A stretch of DNA of 39,981 bases. It comes from a virus. Shown here one piece after another: positions 26,428 through 34,954 of this stretch. Position numbers and translations under genes: made by a program. The DNA is taken from IMG/VR virus record IMGVR_UViG_3300044627_001640, positions 1-39,981 of that record. One strand, 5' to 3'. The notes beneath the pieces are model-generated. The model saw only the letters and a program-made list of their open reading frames with translations, searched no databases and was not told where the DNA came from. How positions within the stretch are numbered: the stretch's first letter is position 1; each line of letters begins with the position of its first letter.

Positions 26428-27195
26428 ATGCCACATAGCGTTAAAGAAACAATTACATTGGGCTGGTGTGATGGTGGTACCGTTGAAGGAAGATTTACAA
26501 GCGGCATTGCTAATACAATTATTGAGGCACCAAAGTTAAAGATTAATATTGAAAATACAATTCGTGTAAATGGCAATCAGATTGCACGACAAAGACAGTC
26601 TTTGTTTGATTATTGGGCTGACCTATCAAAGACAGAATGGTTGCTTTGGGTAGACTCAGACATCGTAATCGATCATAATATTGTTAAGATGCTTTGGGAT
26701 GTTGCTGATAAAAAGACAAAGCCAATTGTAACTGGAACATATTTTGTTTCTGGACAAAACGAGCAGACACTTATGGAGCCATTTCCTGCACTGTATGAAG
26801 AGACTGGTGATGAGTTTCAGACCAAGGTTATTCATCCACTACCACAAAACAAAGTAATACCAGTTGATATTGCTGGTTTTGGGTTAATGCTAATGCATAG
26901 ATCAATCATTGATCCAGTTCGTAAGGCTGCTGATGGATATTCTGTTTTTGGAGAAAAACAAAACCCTGGTGCCAAGTTTGTTAGTGAAGATGTTGCCTTC
27001 TGTCGCTATGTTAAGAAGGCAGGAATTCAGTTGTATGCACACACTGGAGCAATTGTTCCACACATGAAGAAGTTTTCATTTGATAATAATTATTACAATA
27101 TTTATTGGAGTGGAATTGCAGACGGAAAGATTAATAAACCTGGAAGAGTTCTTGCTGATAAAAAGCCAGTAACTGAAAAAGACGGCGTTTCTTAA
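26428..27195 (+). CDS. GT2-like glycosyltransferase
   Basis: 255 residues from ATG 26428 (AAAAGGGG 9 nt upstream; an in-frame TTG at 26419 is less likely). WLLWVDSDIVID holds the D76-S-D78 motif of GT-A enzymes; QIARQRQSLFDYW and FVSEDVAFCRYVKKAG (acceptor-side E-D) fit phage GT2 proteins. Transfers a sugar from an NDP donor. Ends 8 bp before the tRNA-Asn gene. Confidence 0.82.
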   Translation: MPHSVKETITLGWCDGGTVEGRFTSGIANTIIEAPKLKINIENTIRVNGNQIARQRQSLFDYWADLSKTEWLLWVDSDIVIDHNIVKMLWDVADKKTKPIVTGTYFVSGQNEQTLMEPFPALYEETGDEFQTKVIHPLPQNKVIPVDIAGFGLMLMHRSIIDPVRKAADGYSVFGEKQNPGAKFVSEDVAFCRYVKKAGIQLYAHTGAIVPHMKKFSFDNNYYNIYWSGIADGKINKPGRVLADKKPVTEKDGVS

Positions 27196-27202
27196 TTAAG
27201 AT

Positions 27203-27275
27203 TGGTCTGTAACTCAGTTGGCAGAGTGGGAAACTGTTAATTTCCAAGTCGTAGGTTCGAGTCCTACCAGACCAG
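27203..27275 (+). tRNA. tRNA-Asn (GTT)
   Basis: Acceptor TGGTCTG/CAGACCA, anticodon loop CTGTTAA, T arm GTAGG-TTCGAGT-CCTAC, discriminator G. CCA is not encoded. Confidence 0.92.
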
Positions 27276-27278
27276 CAC

Positions 27279-27349
27279 GGAGATATTGCATAGTGGTAGT
27301 GCGTAACCTTGCCAAGGTTAATGTGCGAGTTCGATTCTCGCTATCTCCT
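27279..27349 (+). tRNA. tRNA-Gly (GCC)
   Basis: Acceptor GGAGATA/TATCTCC, anticodon stem TAACC/GGTTA with loop TTGCCAA, T arm GCGAG-TTCGATT-CTCGC. Three bases from tRNA-Asn and two from the next CDS. Confidence 0.92.
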
Positions 27350-27351
27350 CA

Positions 27352-27723
27352 ATGAAAACATGTAGCAAGTGTAAAACAGAACTAAGTGATCTAGAGTTTT
27401 CACCATCTTCTGGTGGAAAATATCTAAGACCTGAGTGTAAAAGTTGTGCAAAAAAATTAGCAAAGCGTAGAGAAGAATTAAAAAAAGAGTTTGGTTATCC
27501 TAATAGTGATTATGTTTGTCCCATTTGTTTAAAAAATGAAGATGAATTAAAAGGAACAGGGGGTAATGCAAGTATATGGGTAGTAGATCATAATCATGAT
27601 ACCGATGACTTTAGAGGACACCTATGCCATAATTGCAACCGTGGGCTCGGTGTATTTCAGGACAGTGTTGAAAGACTAGAAAGAGCAATTAAATATTTAA
27701 GCACCAGTAGCCAAGTTGGTTAA
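27352..27723 (+). CDS. Endonuclease VII-like nuclease inside the tRNA array
   Basis: 123 residues. Two N-terminal C-x2-C pairs (4/7, 29/32), then the endonuclease VII core: C56-C59, VVDHNHDTDDFRGHLCHNCN (DHNHD 79-83; C92, C95) and the helix VFQDSVERLERAIKYL. The family resolves branched DNA or nicks as a homing-type nuclease. ATG is 2 nt after tRNA-Gly, and the last seven codons (STSSQVG) lie within the 5-prime part of tRNA-Met. No ribosome binding site except within the tRNA end, so translation may be weak or need tRNA processing. Confidence 0.85.
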   Translation: MKTCSKCKTELSDLEFSPSSGGKYLRPECKSCAKKLAKRREELKKEFGYPNSDYVCPICLKNEDELKGTGGNASIWVVDHNHDTDDFRGHLCHNCNRGLGVFQDSVERLERAIKYLSTSSQVG

Positions 27724-27774
27724 GGCCCCGAACTCATAATTCGGTTATCGTAGGTTCAAGTCCTACCTGGTGTA
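27701..27774 (+). tRNA. tRNA with CAT anticodon (Met, or Ile2)
   Basis: Acceptor GCACCAG/CTGGTGT (first pair G-U), D stem GCC/GGC, anticodon stem CCGAA/TTCGG with loop CTCATAA, T arm GTAGG-TTCAAGT-CCTAC, discriminator A, followed by encoded CCA (27775-27777). Pairing at 1-72 argues against initiator. Its first 23 bases are also the end of the endonuclease gene. Confidence 0.88.
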
Positions 27775-27778
27775 CCAA

Positions 27779-27851
27779 GTCTCTGTGGCGCAACGGATAG
27801 CGCAAATGGTTTCTACCCATTAGGCTGCAGGTTCGAATCCTGCCAGGGACA
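27779..27851 (+). tRNA. tRNA-Arg (TCT)
   Basis: Acceptor GTCTCTG/CAGGGAC, D stem GCGC/GCGC, anticodon stem AATGG/CCATT with loop TTTCTAC, T arm GCAGG-TTCGAAT-CCTGC. Reads AGA, a codon frequent in the AT-rich phage genes. Confidence 0.92.
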
Positions 27852-27885
27852 CAGTGATATAATAGATTAAAACAAAGGGGTAATA

Positions 27886-28842
27886 GTGGCAAAGATAGTC
27901 TTTTTGGGTAACTTTGAGGTTGAGTATAGTAGTGAGAATCATCATGCTAAGTCTTTGGAGTCTCTTGGGCATACCGTTGAAAAACTGCAAGAGCGTGTAG
28001 CACGAACTGAAGTTATCCTACATCATGCATTAAACAGTGACTTATTTATTTGGGTACACACTCATGGCTGGAAGACTACTGGAAAGATGACAATGGATTC
28101 AGTATTGGCCAGATTAAAGAAGGCTGGTGTTCCAACAATGACATATCACCTTGACCTATGGTTTGGCCTAGACAGACAACAAGATCTAAGCAAAGATAAC
28201 TTTTATAAAACAATTGGACATTTCTTTACAGTAGATAAATTAATGGCAGATTGGTTTAATGAAAACACAGAGGTAAAAGGACACTTTATTCCTGCGGGGG
28301 TATATGATAAAGAATGTTATATCCATGAAGACTACAATAAAGAATCTTTTGAGCACGATATTATCTTTGTTGGAAGCAAAAGATATCATCATGAATATCC
28401 ATACAGACCACAGTTAATAGAATATTTAAAGAAAACATATGGAAAAAGATTTCTTCACGTTGGTGGAGATGGAGATACTGGAACTGTTCGTGGTCAAGAA
28501 TTAAACAAGATGTATGCAAAAACTAAAATAGCAATTGGAGATAGTTTGAATATTGGCTTTAACTATCCATACTATACAAGTGACAGACTGTTTGAAAGCA
28601 CTGGTCGTGGTGGATTTACTATTTACCCTCGCATCAAGGGTCTTGAAGAATACTTTGAAGATAGTAAAGAAATTGTTTTTTATGAACATGGAAACTTTGA
28701 AGATCTGTCAAATAAAATAGATAAGTATTTAGCAGATGATGAAGAGCGTGAAAAGATTCGTATGGCTGGACACGAAAGAACAAAAACAGAGCATACTTAT
28801 TTAAATAGATGGACAGCAATAATGAATGAGTTAGGGCTTTAA
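27886..28842 (+). CDS. CgeB/YkvP-like glycosyltransferase
   Basis: 318 residues, GTG start with AAAGGGG upstream and TATAAT at 27858-27863. GT-B type: N-terminal IVFLGNFEVEYSSENHHAKSLESLGH and C-terminal IIFVGSKRYHHEYPYRPQLIEYL, then LFESTGRGGFTIYPRIKGLEEYF, the CgeB signature, and a final helix (RTKTEHTYLNRW). Transfers sugar from an NDP donor. Overlaps the next ATG by 1 base. Confidence 0.85.
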   Translation: MAKIVFLGNFEVEYSSENHHAKSLESLGHTVEKLQERVARTEVILHHALNSDLFIWVHTHGWKTTGKMTMDSVLARLKKAGVPTMTYHLDLWFGLDRQQDLSKDNFYKTIGHFFTVDKLMADWFNENTEVKGHFIPAGVYDKECYIHEDYNKESFEHDIIFVGSKRYHHEYPYRPQLIEYLKKTYGKRFLHVGGDGDTGTVRGQELNKMYAKTKIAIGDSLNIGFNYPYYTSDRLFESTGRGGFTIYPRIKGLEEYFEDSKEIVFYEHGNFEDLSNKIDKYLADDEEREKIRMAGHERTKTEHTYLNRWTAIMNELGL

Positions 28843-29507
28843 TGAAATATTTAGTCTGTCTGCCATTTCGTGTGCAAGAGTTTCGTGATAAGTTTATGTC
28901 TAATTGCAAATTAGAAAATATTTTAGAGATTGATAATACAGTTAATAATATAGGCATAATGGCTAGTCATAACCTTGGCATCAAAAAACTTTACGAAGAT
29001 AATGCTGATTGGCTTATCATTATGAGTGCAGCAATAAGGTTTGGTGATAAGGGTGGATTGGATATTATTGAACATTTAGAAAAAACTGACGCTCAAATTG
29101 TAGAAGGCTACCAACTTTATGGTTGGCATTTAATGGCTTTTAGAAAAGATGTTATTGATACTGTTGGCGGTTGGGATGAAAACTTTACACCATATGGATA
29201 TGATGATATAGATTATAGTATTAGAATTGAAAAAGCAATGCCTAATGTTAAATGGGAAAAGATTTTATTTGATGTTTCAGATACTATTATGGGTCATAGT
29301 ATTAAACTGGGTGGAATAAGGTCAAATGATAATTTGTTGCATGAGTATTTTTATAACAAATGGGGTCGGTATCCTGGGAGTGGGTTCACTCTTGATGAAC
29401 TTTATGCAACTCCATTTAATTTGCCAAATGTAGATTTTAAGTACTGCCCAAAAGAAAATGATGAGAATCATGTTAGTTTTATTAAAAAAGTTAGATACGA
29501 AGAATAG
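28842..29507 (+). CDS. GT2-like glycosyltransferase
   Basis: 221 residues. N-terminal part is short, but GIMASHNLGIKKLYEDNADWLIIMSAAIRFGD and the acceptor-side block GGWDENFTPYGYDDIDYSIRIEKA (about 113-136) are typical of GT2 GT-A enzymes. The usual DxD is replaced by MSAAIRF, so it could be inactive or a divergent member. Coupled to the CgeB-like gene. Confidence 0.75.
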   Translation: MKYLVCLPFRVQEFRDKFMSNCKLENILEIDNTVNNIGIMASHNLGIKKLYEDNADWLIIMSAAIRFGDKGGLDIIEHLEKTDAQIVEGYQLYGWHLMAFRKDVIDTVGGWDENFTPYGYDDIDYSIRIEKAMPNVKWEKILFDVSDTIMGHSIKLGGIRSNDNLLHEYFYNKWGRYPGSGFTLDELYATPFNLPNVDFKYCPKENDENHVSFIKKVRYEE

Positions 29508-29519
29508 GATGTTTATAAA

Positions 29520-30449
29520 ATGAAAAGCATAGCAATTACTGGAGCAACTGGACTACTAGGATCACACCTGTCAAACTATTATTTGTCTCTTGGATGGGAC
29601 GTTTTTGTTTTATTAAAAGATGAGCACAGTAGAACGCAGTTATCAGACAAGGTTAACAAAGTATATGGAAGTATCAACAACAAAACAGATATTGATTTCT
29701 TTATAGAAAAGTCAAGACCAGACTACTTCATTCATCTTGCAGCACAAACTCAAGCATATGACTCAATCAAATACCCATATAATACTTTTTACACCAACTT
29801 GGTGGGAACTTTAAATGTTCTTGAATCCTTGAGAGAATATAAAGAATGCAAATCAACCATAGTTGCCTCTAGTGATAAAGCCTACGGTGAACTAACTAAG
29901 GATGAGTACTTTGAGGATCATATTCTTAATGGTATATATCCATATGATGCATCTAAATCTATTACCGATATCATCTGTAACTCATACAGAAACACATATG
30001 ATATGCCTGTAGTAACTACCCGTGCTTGTAATATTTATGGGCCTGGAGATAACAACATACAAAGACTAGTTCCTGGAGTTGTAAAGGCTTACAAAGATGG
30101 CACATTGTTTACTATCAGAAATGGTGGCAGAGACATTAGAGAATACATTAATGTTGAGGATGTTGTTTTAGCATACGATAAAATCTTGTCTTATGGAGAA
30201 CACATTAACAACATACCTTCATTTAACATTTCTTCTGGAGAAAGATATTCTACTTTAGAAGTATTTAACATTATACAAGATTCAATTGGACAAAATGTTA
30301 GACATGAAATTATTGAAAGCGATGGATTTGAAATTAAAAAACAATTCATGAACTCCTCTCTTTTGCAAGAAAAAACTGGATGGAAGCCACAACGTAATAT
30401 GAAAGATAGCATGAAAGAAATAGTTAATTTTTATATGGATAACCAATGA
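29520..30449 (+). CDS. NDP-sugar 4,6-dehydratase/epimerase (extended SDR)
   Basis: 309 residues. Rossmann motif TGATGLLGSH (G8, G11, G14), catalytic SSDKAYG (117-123) and YDASK (Y142, K146), then RACNIYGPGD and GGRDIREYINVEDV. Best overall resemblance is to CDP-glucose or GDP-mannose 4,6-dehydratases of the extended SDR family. Would convert an activated hexose into a deoxy- or epimerised sugar for the neighbouring transferases. Overlaps the next gene by 4 bases. Confidence 0.87.
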   Translation: MKSIAITGATGLLGSHLSNYYLSLGWDVFVLLKDEHSRTQLSDKVNKVYGSINNKTDIDFFIEKSRPDYFIHLAAQTQAYDSIKYPYNTFYTNLVGTLNVLESLREYKECKSTIVASSDKAYGELTKDEYFEDHILNGIYPYDASKSITDIICNSYRNTYDMPVVTTRACNIYGPGDNNIQRLVPGVVKAYKDGTLFTIRNGGRDIREYINVEDVVLAYDKILSYGEHINNIPSFNISSGERYSTLEVFNIIQDSIGQNVRHEIIESDGFEIKKQFMNSSLLQEKTGWKPQRNMKDSMKEIVNFYMDNQ

Positions 30450-31153
30450 CAGAGATGGTTGAAGTAGTTATTAATGGAGAGTTTAAGATAGTTCTGCCAC
30501 AACATCGTGCAGATAGACCAGAATGGTATGAGCCAGAAGGTTGGGAGAAGATCCGAACCAAGTCTATGTCTGATAATATTGGCAAAGATGATGTTGTTTA
30601 TTATGTAGGAGCAGAAGAGGGGGAGTTCCCTGCTTTATGCCAGTTGTGGGGGGCAAGAGTAGTTTTGTTTGAGCCAAACCCGCAAGTATGGTCACACTAT
30701 CCAATACTTTGGTCCGCAAATAAACTTGAACCACCTATAGCAACAGTAGCAGCATTTGCATCTAACATAAACAATAATAAAACAGAAATATATCATAATG
30801 GTTTTCCACCAGTATCAGATGAAAATCTAAACAAGGCACATGGATTTAAAGAGTTGTACCTTGAAGGAGATAGTTATGGTCAGATAACAATAGATAGCCT
30901 TGTGTATGAACATAAACTGGAGGCACCAACTGCAATATCTATTGACGTAGAGGGTAGTGAGTGGAAAGTTCTTAAAGGAGCAGAAGGCGTACTTAAAGAG
31001 TATAAGCCAAAGATTTGGTTATCTGGACACCCAGAATTTATGTTTCATCAGTTTGGCGAGTATCTATCTGAGGTAAGACATTGGATCAAAGAACTTGGAT
31101 ATAAAGAAACACTTCTTGACTACCAACACGAGGTTCATTTATTTTATGAGTAA
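30446..31153 (+). CDS. FkbM-family methyltransferase
   Basis: 235 residues. VVYYVGAEEGEFPALCQLWGARVVLFEPNP is the SAM-binding part (G-A-x-E-G-E variant, FEPN acidic end of strand 2). ISIDVEGSEWKVLKGAEGVL is the FkbM signature. O-methylates sugars in known members. Lies between the dehydratase and deacetylase genes, in keeping with tailoring of a glycan. Confidence 0.85.
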   Translation: MTEMVEVVINGEFKIVLPQHRADRPEWYEPEGWEKIRTKSMSDNIGKDDVVYYVGAEEGEFPALCQLWGARVVLFEPNPQVWSHYPILWSANKLEPPIATVAAFASNINNNKTEIYHNGFPPVSDENLNKAHGFKELYLEGDSYGQITIDSLVYEHKLEAPTAISIDVEGSEWKVLKGAEGVLKEYKPKIWLSGHPEFMFHQFGEYLSEVRHWIKELGYKETLLDYQHEVHLFYE

Positions 31154-31733
31154 TTTAATTTTTAGTCCACATACAGATGATGCTATATTTTCTTTAGGTG
31201 ATTATATTCTTGATAACGAAAGAATTACTATAGCCTCTGCATTTTCTGGTGTGCCTACAGACGATGTTGGATACAAGAAGCATACACTATTAAGGCAAGA
31301 ACATGACAAGGCCTGTGCAGTTGTTAATGCAAAAGTAATTAACAATGATTTGCTAGATGATGTTTATGGTAAGCAAGACAAGAATGTATTGACTAATTGG
31401 GTTATAAGTATCATTAAAGATTTTGATCATATTTATATCCCACTAGGAATCCATCATCCAGACCATATCTTATTATCAGATACTATATTTAGTGTTATGG
31501 ATAATTTTGTAAAAGAATATTTTTTTTATTCAGAACTTCCTTATAGAGTTCTATACCCACAACTTTATGAAGAAAGATTAAATAAGTTTAAATCAAAATA
31601 TAGCCTAGAAAAAATTTCAACAAAATTTACAAAAGAAAAACTAAACGCAATAAAAGAATATGATTCACAGATAGATGAAAACCTTATAGAAAAACTATTA
31701 GTTGAAGAAAACTTGTGGAAAGTTATAAAATGA
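31146..31733 (+). CDS. PIG-L (LmbE)-like deacetylase
   Basis: 195 residues from ATG 31146 (overlaps the FkbM stop by 8 bases). FSPHTDDAIFSLG near the N-terminus (H9, D11, D12) is the P-H-x-D-D zinc/catalytic motif, and GIHHPDHILLSD supplies a later His. Family removes N-acetyl groups from GlcNAc-type sugars. A longer upstream frame is not needed. The A in place of E after DD is a small deviation. Confidence 0.83.
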   Translation: MSNLIFSPHTDDAIFSLGDYILDNERITIASAFSGVPTDDVGYKKHTLLRQEHDKACAVVNAKVINNDLLDDVYGKQDKNVLTNWVISIIKDFDHIYIPLGIHHPDHILLSDTIFSVMDNFVKEYFFYSELPYRVLYPQLYEERLNKFKSKYSLEKISTKFTKEKLNAIKEYDSQIDENLIEKLLVEENLWKVIK

Positions 31734-32578
31734 TTAAAGCATATCTTTTATCTTTTAGCGAAAACGATTGTGCTGCTGACAAGTGGGACTATGGATTGTT
31801 AAAAGAAATATTTACTAAATATAACATAGAGCAGATCAAGGTGACTTCTTTGCCACAAGAAGATAGAGCCATTGTTGTTGTTCCTGGACCACAAAACATC
31901 AAGCATGAAGAATATATTAATAAAGAAATACAAAATATATCAAGGCTTGTTTTATTTATTAATGGTGATGAAGAGGGTAGATTTGATATAACTAAAATTA
32001 AACACCCTAATGCTGAAATATGGGTTCAGTATCCATATGCTAAACATCATAAATTAAACAAACTACCTATTGGTGTACCCCAACATTTAAAAAACTTAGT
32101 TCCAGACTATCCTTTAAAAGATTATGATGTATATTTTAGTGGACAAATAACTCATCAAAGAAGACAACAGGTAGCAAAGGTTCTACCTACCCTGCCAAAT
32201 GCCCTTTTTACCCTTACAGCAGGCTTTGCACAGGGCGGAGAGCCTAAAGACTACTACAAGGCCCTAGCCAGCGCTAAGATCGCTCCTGCCCCTGCTGGTG
32301 CTGCAACGGTAGATACCTTTAGATTCTTTGAGGCAATTGAAATGCTTTGCTTACCAGTTGGAGATATGATAAACTCAAAGGGTATATATCTAGAGTTTTA
32401 CAAGGATGTTTTTGGATATGAGCCACCAACATCATATGTTTCTGATTGGTCAGAATTAAATACTTTAGTACCTCAGTTGTTAGAAAATTATCCACAAAAT
32501 ATGCACAGGATGGTTGCTTGGTGGATTAAATATAAAAGAGATCTAGGAATAAAGATTATGGAGCAGGTAAATGGATAA
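31730..32578 (+). CDS. Exostosin (GT47)-like glycosyltransferase
   Basis: 282 residues from ATG 31730 (ATGA overlap). DVYFSGQITHQRRQQVAKVL (133-152) and APAPAGAATVDTFRFFEAIEMLCLPVG (186-211) match the exostosin GT-B layout, where the E-A-I/L-x-x-G-C-x-P-V block binds the donor. Phage members are thought to build surface glycans. Overlaps the next gene by 8 bases. Confidence 0.78.
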   Translation: MIKAYLLSFSENDCAADKWDYGLLKEIFTKYNIEQIKVTSLPQEDRAIVVVPGPQNIKHEEYINKEIQNISRLVLFINGDEEGRFDITKIKHPNAEIWVQYPYAKHHKLNKLPIGVPQHLKNLVPDYPLKDYDVYFSGQITHQRRQQVAKVLPTLPNALFTLTAGFAQGGEPKDYYKALASAKIAPAPAGAATVDTFRFFEAIEMLCLPVGDMINSKGIYLEFYKDVFGYEPPTSYVSDWSELNTLVPQLLENYPQNMHRMVAWWIKYKRDLGIKIMEQVNG

Positions 32579-33302
32579 GAATGATATAACAGTTATTGTG
32601 GTAACTTCTGTTTTACCAAGCCATCCTAATACAGGAATACTTGATGAAACAATTAGACAAATAAGAATACAACTTCCAGAAAGCGAAATAATCTTGCAGG
32701 TTGATGGTCTGCGTGAAGAAAGACTTAATAGAAAAACAGACTATGATGAATTTAAAAGTCGTGTTTTATGGAAATGTTTGCATGAATGGAAAAATGTTCT
32801 ACCAATAATATTTGATGAGCACAGCCACCAAACAACAATGATGAAAAAAACAATAGACTTAATTAAAACACCTATAATGCTTTATGTTGAAGGAGATGCT
32901 CCTATTACGGGTGACAGACATATTCATTGGGATGAATGCTTAGATATGTTGGAGTTTGGTAAAGCAAATACAATTAGGTTTCACTTTGAAGCATCAATTC
33001 CCCCAGACCATAGACACCTAATGCTTAAGCAAAGAGGTAACTTTTTAAAAACAATTCAGTGGAGTCAAAGACCACACCTATCTCGTGTTGATTATTATCG
33101 TGAAGAAGTGTTGCGGGTTTCAGATGAAAAAACTTTTATTGAGGATAAGTTTCATGGAGTTGTTCAGGACGATGGTTGGATTAAACATAAACTTTGGATA
33201 TATCATCCAGAAGGTGACATTAAACGTTCCTATCATTTAGATGGACGTGAAGGTGGTAGAAAATTTACGACAGATGATGATGCTTGGGGATATAAAGAAT
33301 GA
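32571..33302 (+). CDS. GT2-like glycosyltransferase
   Basis: 243 residues. N-terminal ITVIVVTSVLPSHPNTGILDETIRQI and the acidic site YVEGDAPI (about residues 105-112, EGD in place of DxD) fit a GT-A enzyme. C-terminal part has QDDGWIKHKLWIYHPEGD, with acceptor-side acids. No metal-binding DxD in standard form. Coupled to both neighbours by overlaps. Confidence 0.75.
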   Translation: MDKNDITVIVVTSVLPSHPNTGILDETIRQIRIQLPESEIILQVDGLREERLNRKTDYDEFKSRVLWKCLHEWKNVLPIIFDEHSHQTTMMKKTIDLIKTPIMLYVEGDAPITGDRHIHWDECLDMLEFGKANTIRFHFEASIPPDHRHLMLKQRGNFLKTIQWSQRPHLSRVDYYREEVLRVSDEKTFIEDKFHGVVQDDGWIKHKLWIYHPEGDIKRSYHLDGREGGRKFTTDDDAWGYKE

Positions 33303-34333
33303 GATTAGGAATTATTGCAAGATCAGATAATACTGGGCTTGGTAATCAAACAAGAGAACTTGTCAACATGCTTAATCCATCAAAGGTTATGCTTATTAAT
33401 TCTACTTCTTTTAACAGAAATAAGCAGCATCCAGAATGGTATGAGGGATATGACTGTCAACATGTTCGTGGTTTTCCTAAAGCCTTTGAGATAGATATCT
33501 TCTTAAAAGGATTAGATGTTGTGTTAACCTGTGAAACATTTTATAATAAAGAGTTCATCCCTTTGGCAAGAAGAAAAAAAGTAAAAACAGTATTGCAATA
33601 TAACTATGAATTTTTAGAACATCTTCAGCAGCCAGACCTTGCGCTGCCAGATGTTTTTCTTTCACCAAGTCTTTGGAACTTTGAGCATGTAGAAGGACTG
33701 TTTGGAAATAAAACAAGTGTTATTTATCTGCCTCCACCAACAGATCACACATTGTTTAATGCTGTAAGGAAAAACAATACTTCTAAACATCACAACAGGA
33801 TATTACACATTGGTGGTAAGGCTGCATCTGAAGATAGAAATGGAACTAAGTCTGTTGTTGAAATGCTTAAGCATTCAAAAGGAGACTATGAGGTTGTCAT
33901 TAAAACACAAACACCTCTTGATCTAAAATGCAAAAATCCAAGACTAATAGTAGATACAAATGATGCAGAAAATAGAGAAAGCATGTATGATGGATTTGAT
34001 GCAATGGTGCTTCCCAGAAGATATGCTGGTCTTTGTTTGCCTATGAATGAGGCTTTGATGAGTGGTCTTCCAGTATTTATGACGGACATATCACCAAACA
34101 ACAGGGTGCTTCCAAAAGAGTGGTTGGCCAAGTCTAATAAGATTACTACATTAAGAACAAGAACAACTCTTGATGTTTACGCTGCTGATGCAGAAAACCT
34201 TGCACACATTGTTGATAACTATATGAAAGAAAAAAATACAAATATTGAAAAGCAAAAAGCCTTTGATATTGCAACAACAAACTTTTCTGCTAAAAACTTA
34301 AAACAAAAGTATCTAGACATTTTAGAGAAATAA
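33299..34333 (+). CDS. GT4-like (GT-B) glycosyltransferase
   Basis: 344 residues. N-terminal GIIARSDNTGLGNQTRELV, central FLSPSLWNFEHVEGLFG, HIGGKA linker strand and the donor-binding RRYAGLCLPMNEALMSGLPVF (241-260, E251), the E-x7-E region of GT4. Probably a retaining transferase on an NDP-sugar. Last gene of the plus-strand glycan island; the stop runs into the convergent terminator. Confidence 0.85.
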   Translation: MRLGIIARSDNTGLGNQTRELVNMLNPSKVMLINSTSFNRNKQHPEWYEGYDCQHVRGFPKAFEIDIFLKGLDVVLTCETFYNKEFIPLARRKKVKTVLQYNYEFLEHLQQPDLALPDVFLSPSLWNFEHVEGLFGNKTSVIYLPPPTDHTLFNAVRKNNTSKHHNRILHIGGKAASEDRNGTKSVVEMLKHSKGDYEVVIKTQTPLDLKCKNPRLIVDTNDAENRESMYDGFDAMVLPRRYAGLCLPMNEALMSGLPVFMTDISPNNRVLPKEWLAKSNKITTLRTRTTLDVYAADAENLAHIVDNYMKEKNTNIEKQKAFDIATTNFSAKNLKQKYLDILEK

Positions 34334-34355
34334 AAAAGCGGGTCCGAAGACCCGC
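34332..34355 (-). terminator. Intrinsic terminator at convergence point
   Basis: On the minus strand GCGGGTC-TTCG-GACCCGC (34355-34338) is followed by six T (34337-34332), a textbook terminator with a UUCG tetraloop. It ends the minus-strand operon 34375-39981; on the plus strand the hairpin may also stop the glycan operon. Confidence 0.85.
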
Positions 34356-34374
34356 CTTCCTATGTAAGATAAAC

Positions 34375-34626
34375 TTACTTCTTTGCAGCCTTCTTCTTAA
34401 CTACCTTTGCACCCTTTAGTGCTGCTGCAACATCTGCTTCAGCAGGCATACGTCCAAATGCCTTGTCATTAGGATTGACTGCTCTCAATACAACGGGCAC
34501 GATGGCTCCAAGTAGTGAGTAAGCAAGTGTCTCTGGATCTGTTACTCCAGATGCATACATTGCCGTTGCTGCACCAAGAACTGATCGTCCGTATGATGCT
34601 AACATATTCTTCATTGCTTCGTTCAT
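34375..34626 (-). CDS. Small membrane protein, possible holin
   Basis: 83 residues from ATG 34626, chosen for GGAGGAATA upstream. MNEAMKNMLASYGRSVLGAATAMYASGVTDPE, then a membrane segment (LAYSLLGAIVPVVLRAV) and a basic, Lys/Ala-rich tail (KVVKKKAAKK). The pattern matches small proteins often called holin-like in actinophages. Sits beside the XapX-like gene. Role is inferred. Confidence 0.65.
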   Translation of the reverse strand: MNEAMKNMLASYGRSVLGAATAMYASGVTDPETLAYSLLGAIVPVVLRAVNPNDKAFGRMPAEADVAAALKGAKVVKKKAAKK

Positions 34627-34634
34627 TATTCCTC

Positions 34635-34793
34635 CTAGGATATAACCTTGATTAGTATAGCGTAGCCAGCCCATAGGCCTATAATGCCTGCTACCCCTGC
34701 AAAAACAGGTGGTGCTGGAACTGGCAATTTGAATGCAGCAAAAACTAAACCGCATCCAAAACCTGTTAGTATTGATAGTACAATGTCTTTCAT
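34635..34793 (-). CDS. XapX-like small membrane protein
   Basis: 52 residues with two membrane spans: VLSILTGFGCGLVFAAF, then KLPVPAPPVFAGVAGIIGLWAGY, the XapX (DUF1427) signature L-x-x-x-PVPAPP-x-x-x-G-x-x-G-x-x-G. Family role is unknown. Placed between two other small genes next to the holin-like protein, so lysis or membrane modification is possible. Confidence 0.8.
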   Translation of the reverse strand: MKDIVLSILTGFGCGLVFAAFKLPVPAPPVFAGVAGIIGLWAGYAILIKVIS

Positions 34794-34954
34794 TTTTCTC
34801 CCACTATATATTTTCTATGATGATTTTCACAGAAGTCTACGTATCTTGTTTCTGTCATTGAAAGTATCTTTGCTTCTTCAATGCAATCTTCTATCTCACA
34901 TACCGCATAGTCATATCTAATGCTATCTTCAAACTTTTTTATTTTAGGATACAT
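34790..34954 (-). CDS. 54-residue protein
   Basis: Reads MYPKIKKFEDSIRYDYAVCEIEDCIEEAKILSMT, then TRYVDFCENHHRKY. Helical, with three Cys and a His pair that could bind metal. Its ATG overlaps the stop of 34954-35163 and its stop overlaps the XapX ATG (ATGA), so it is fixed in the operon. No family recognised. Confidence 0.65.
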   Translation of the reverse strand: MYPKIKKFEDSIRYDYAVCEIEDCIEEAKILSMTETRYVDFCENHHRKYIVGEK

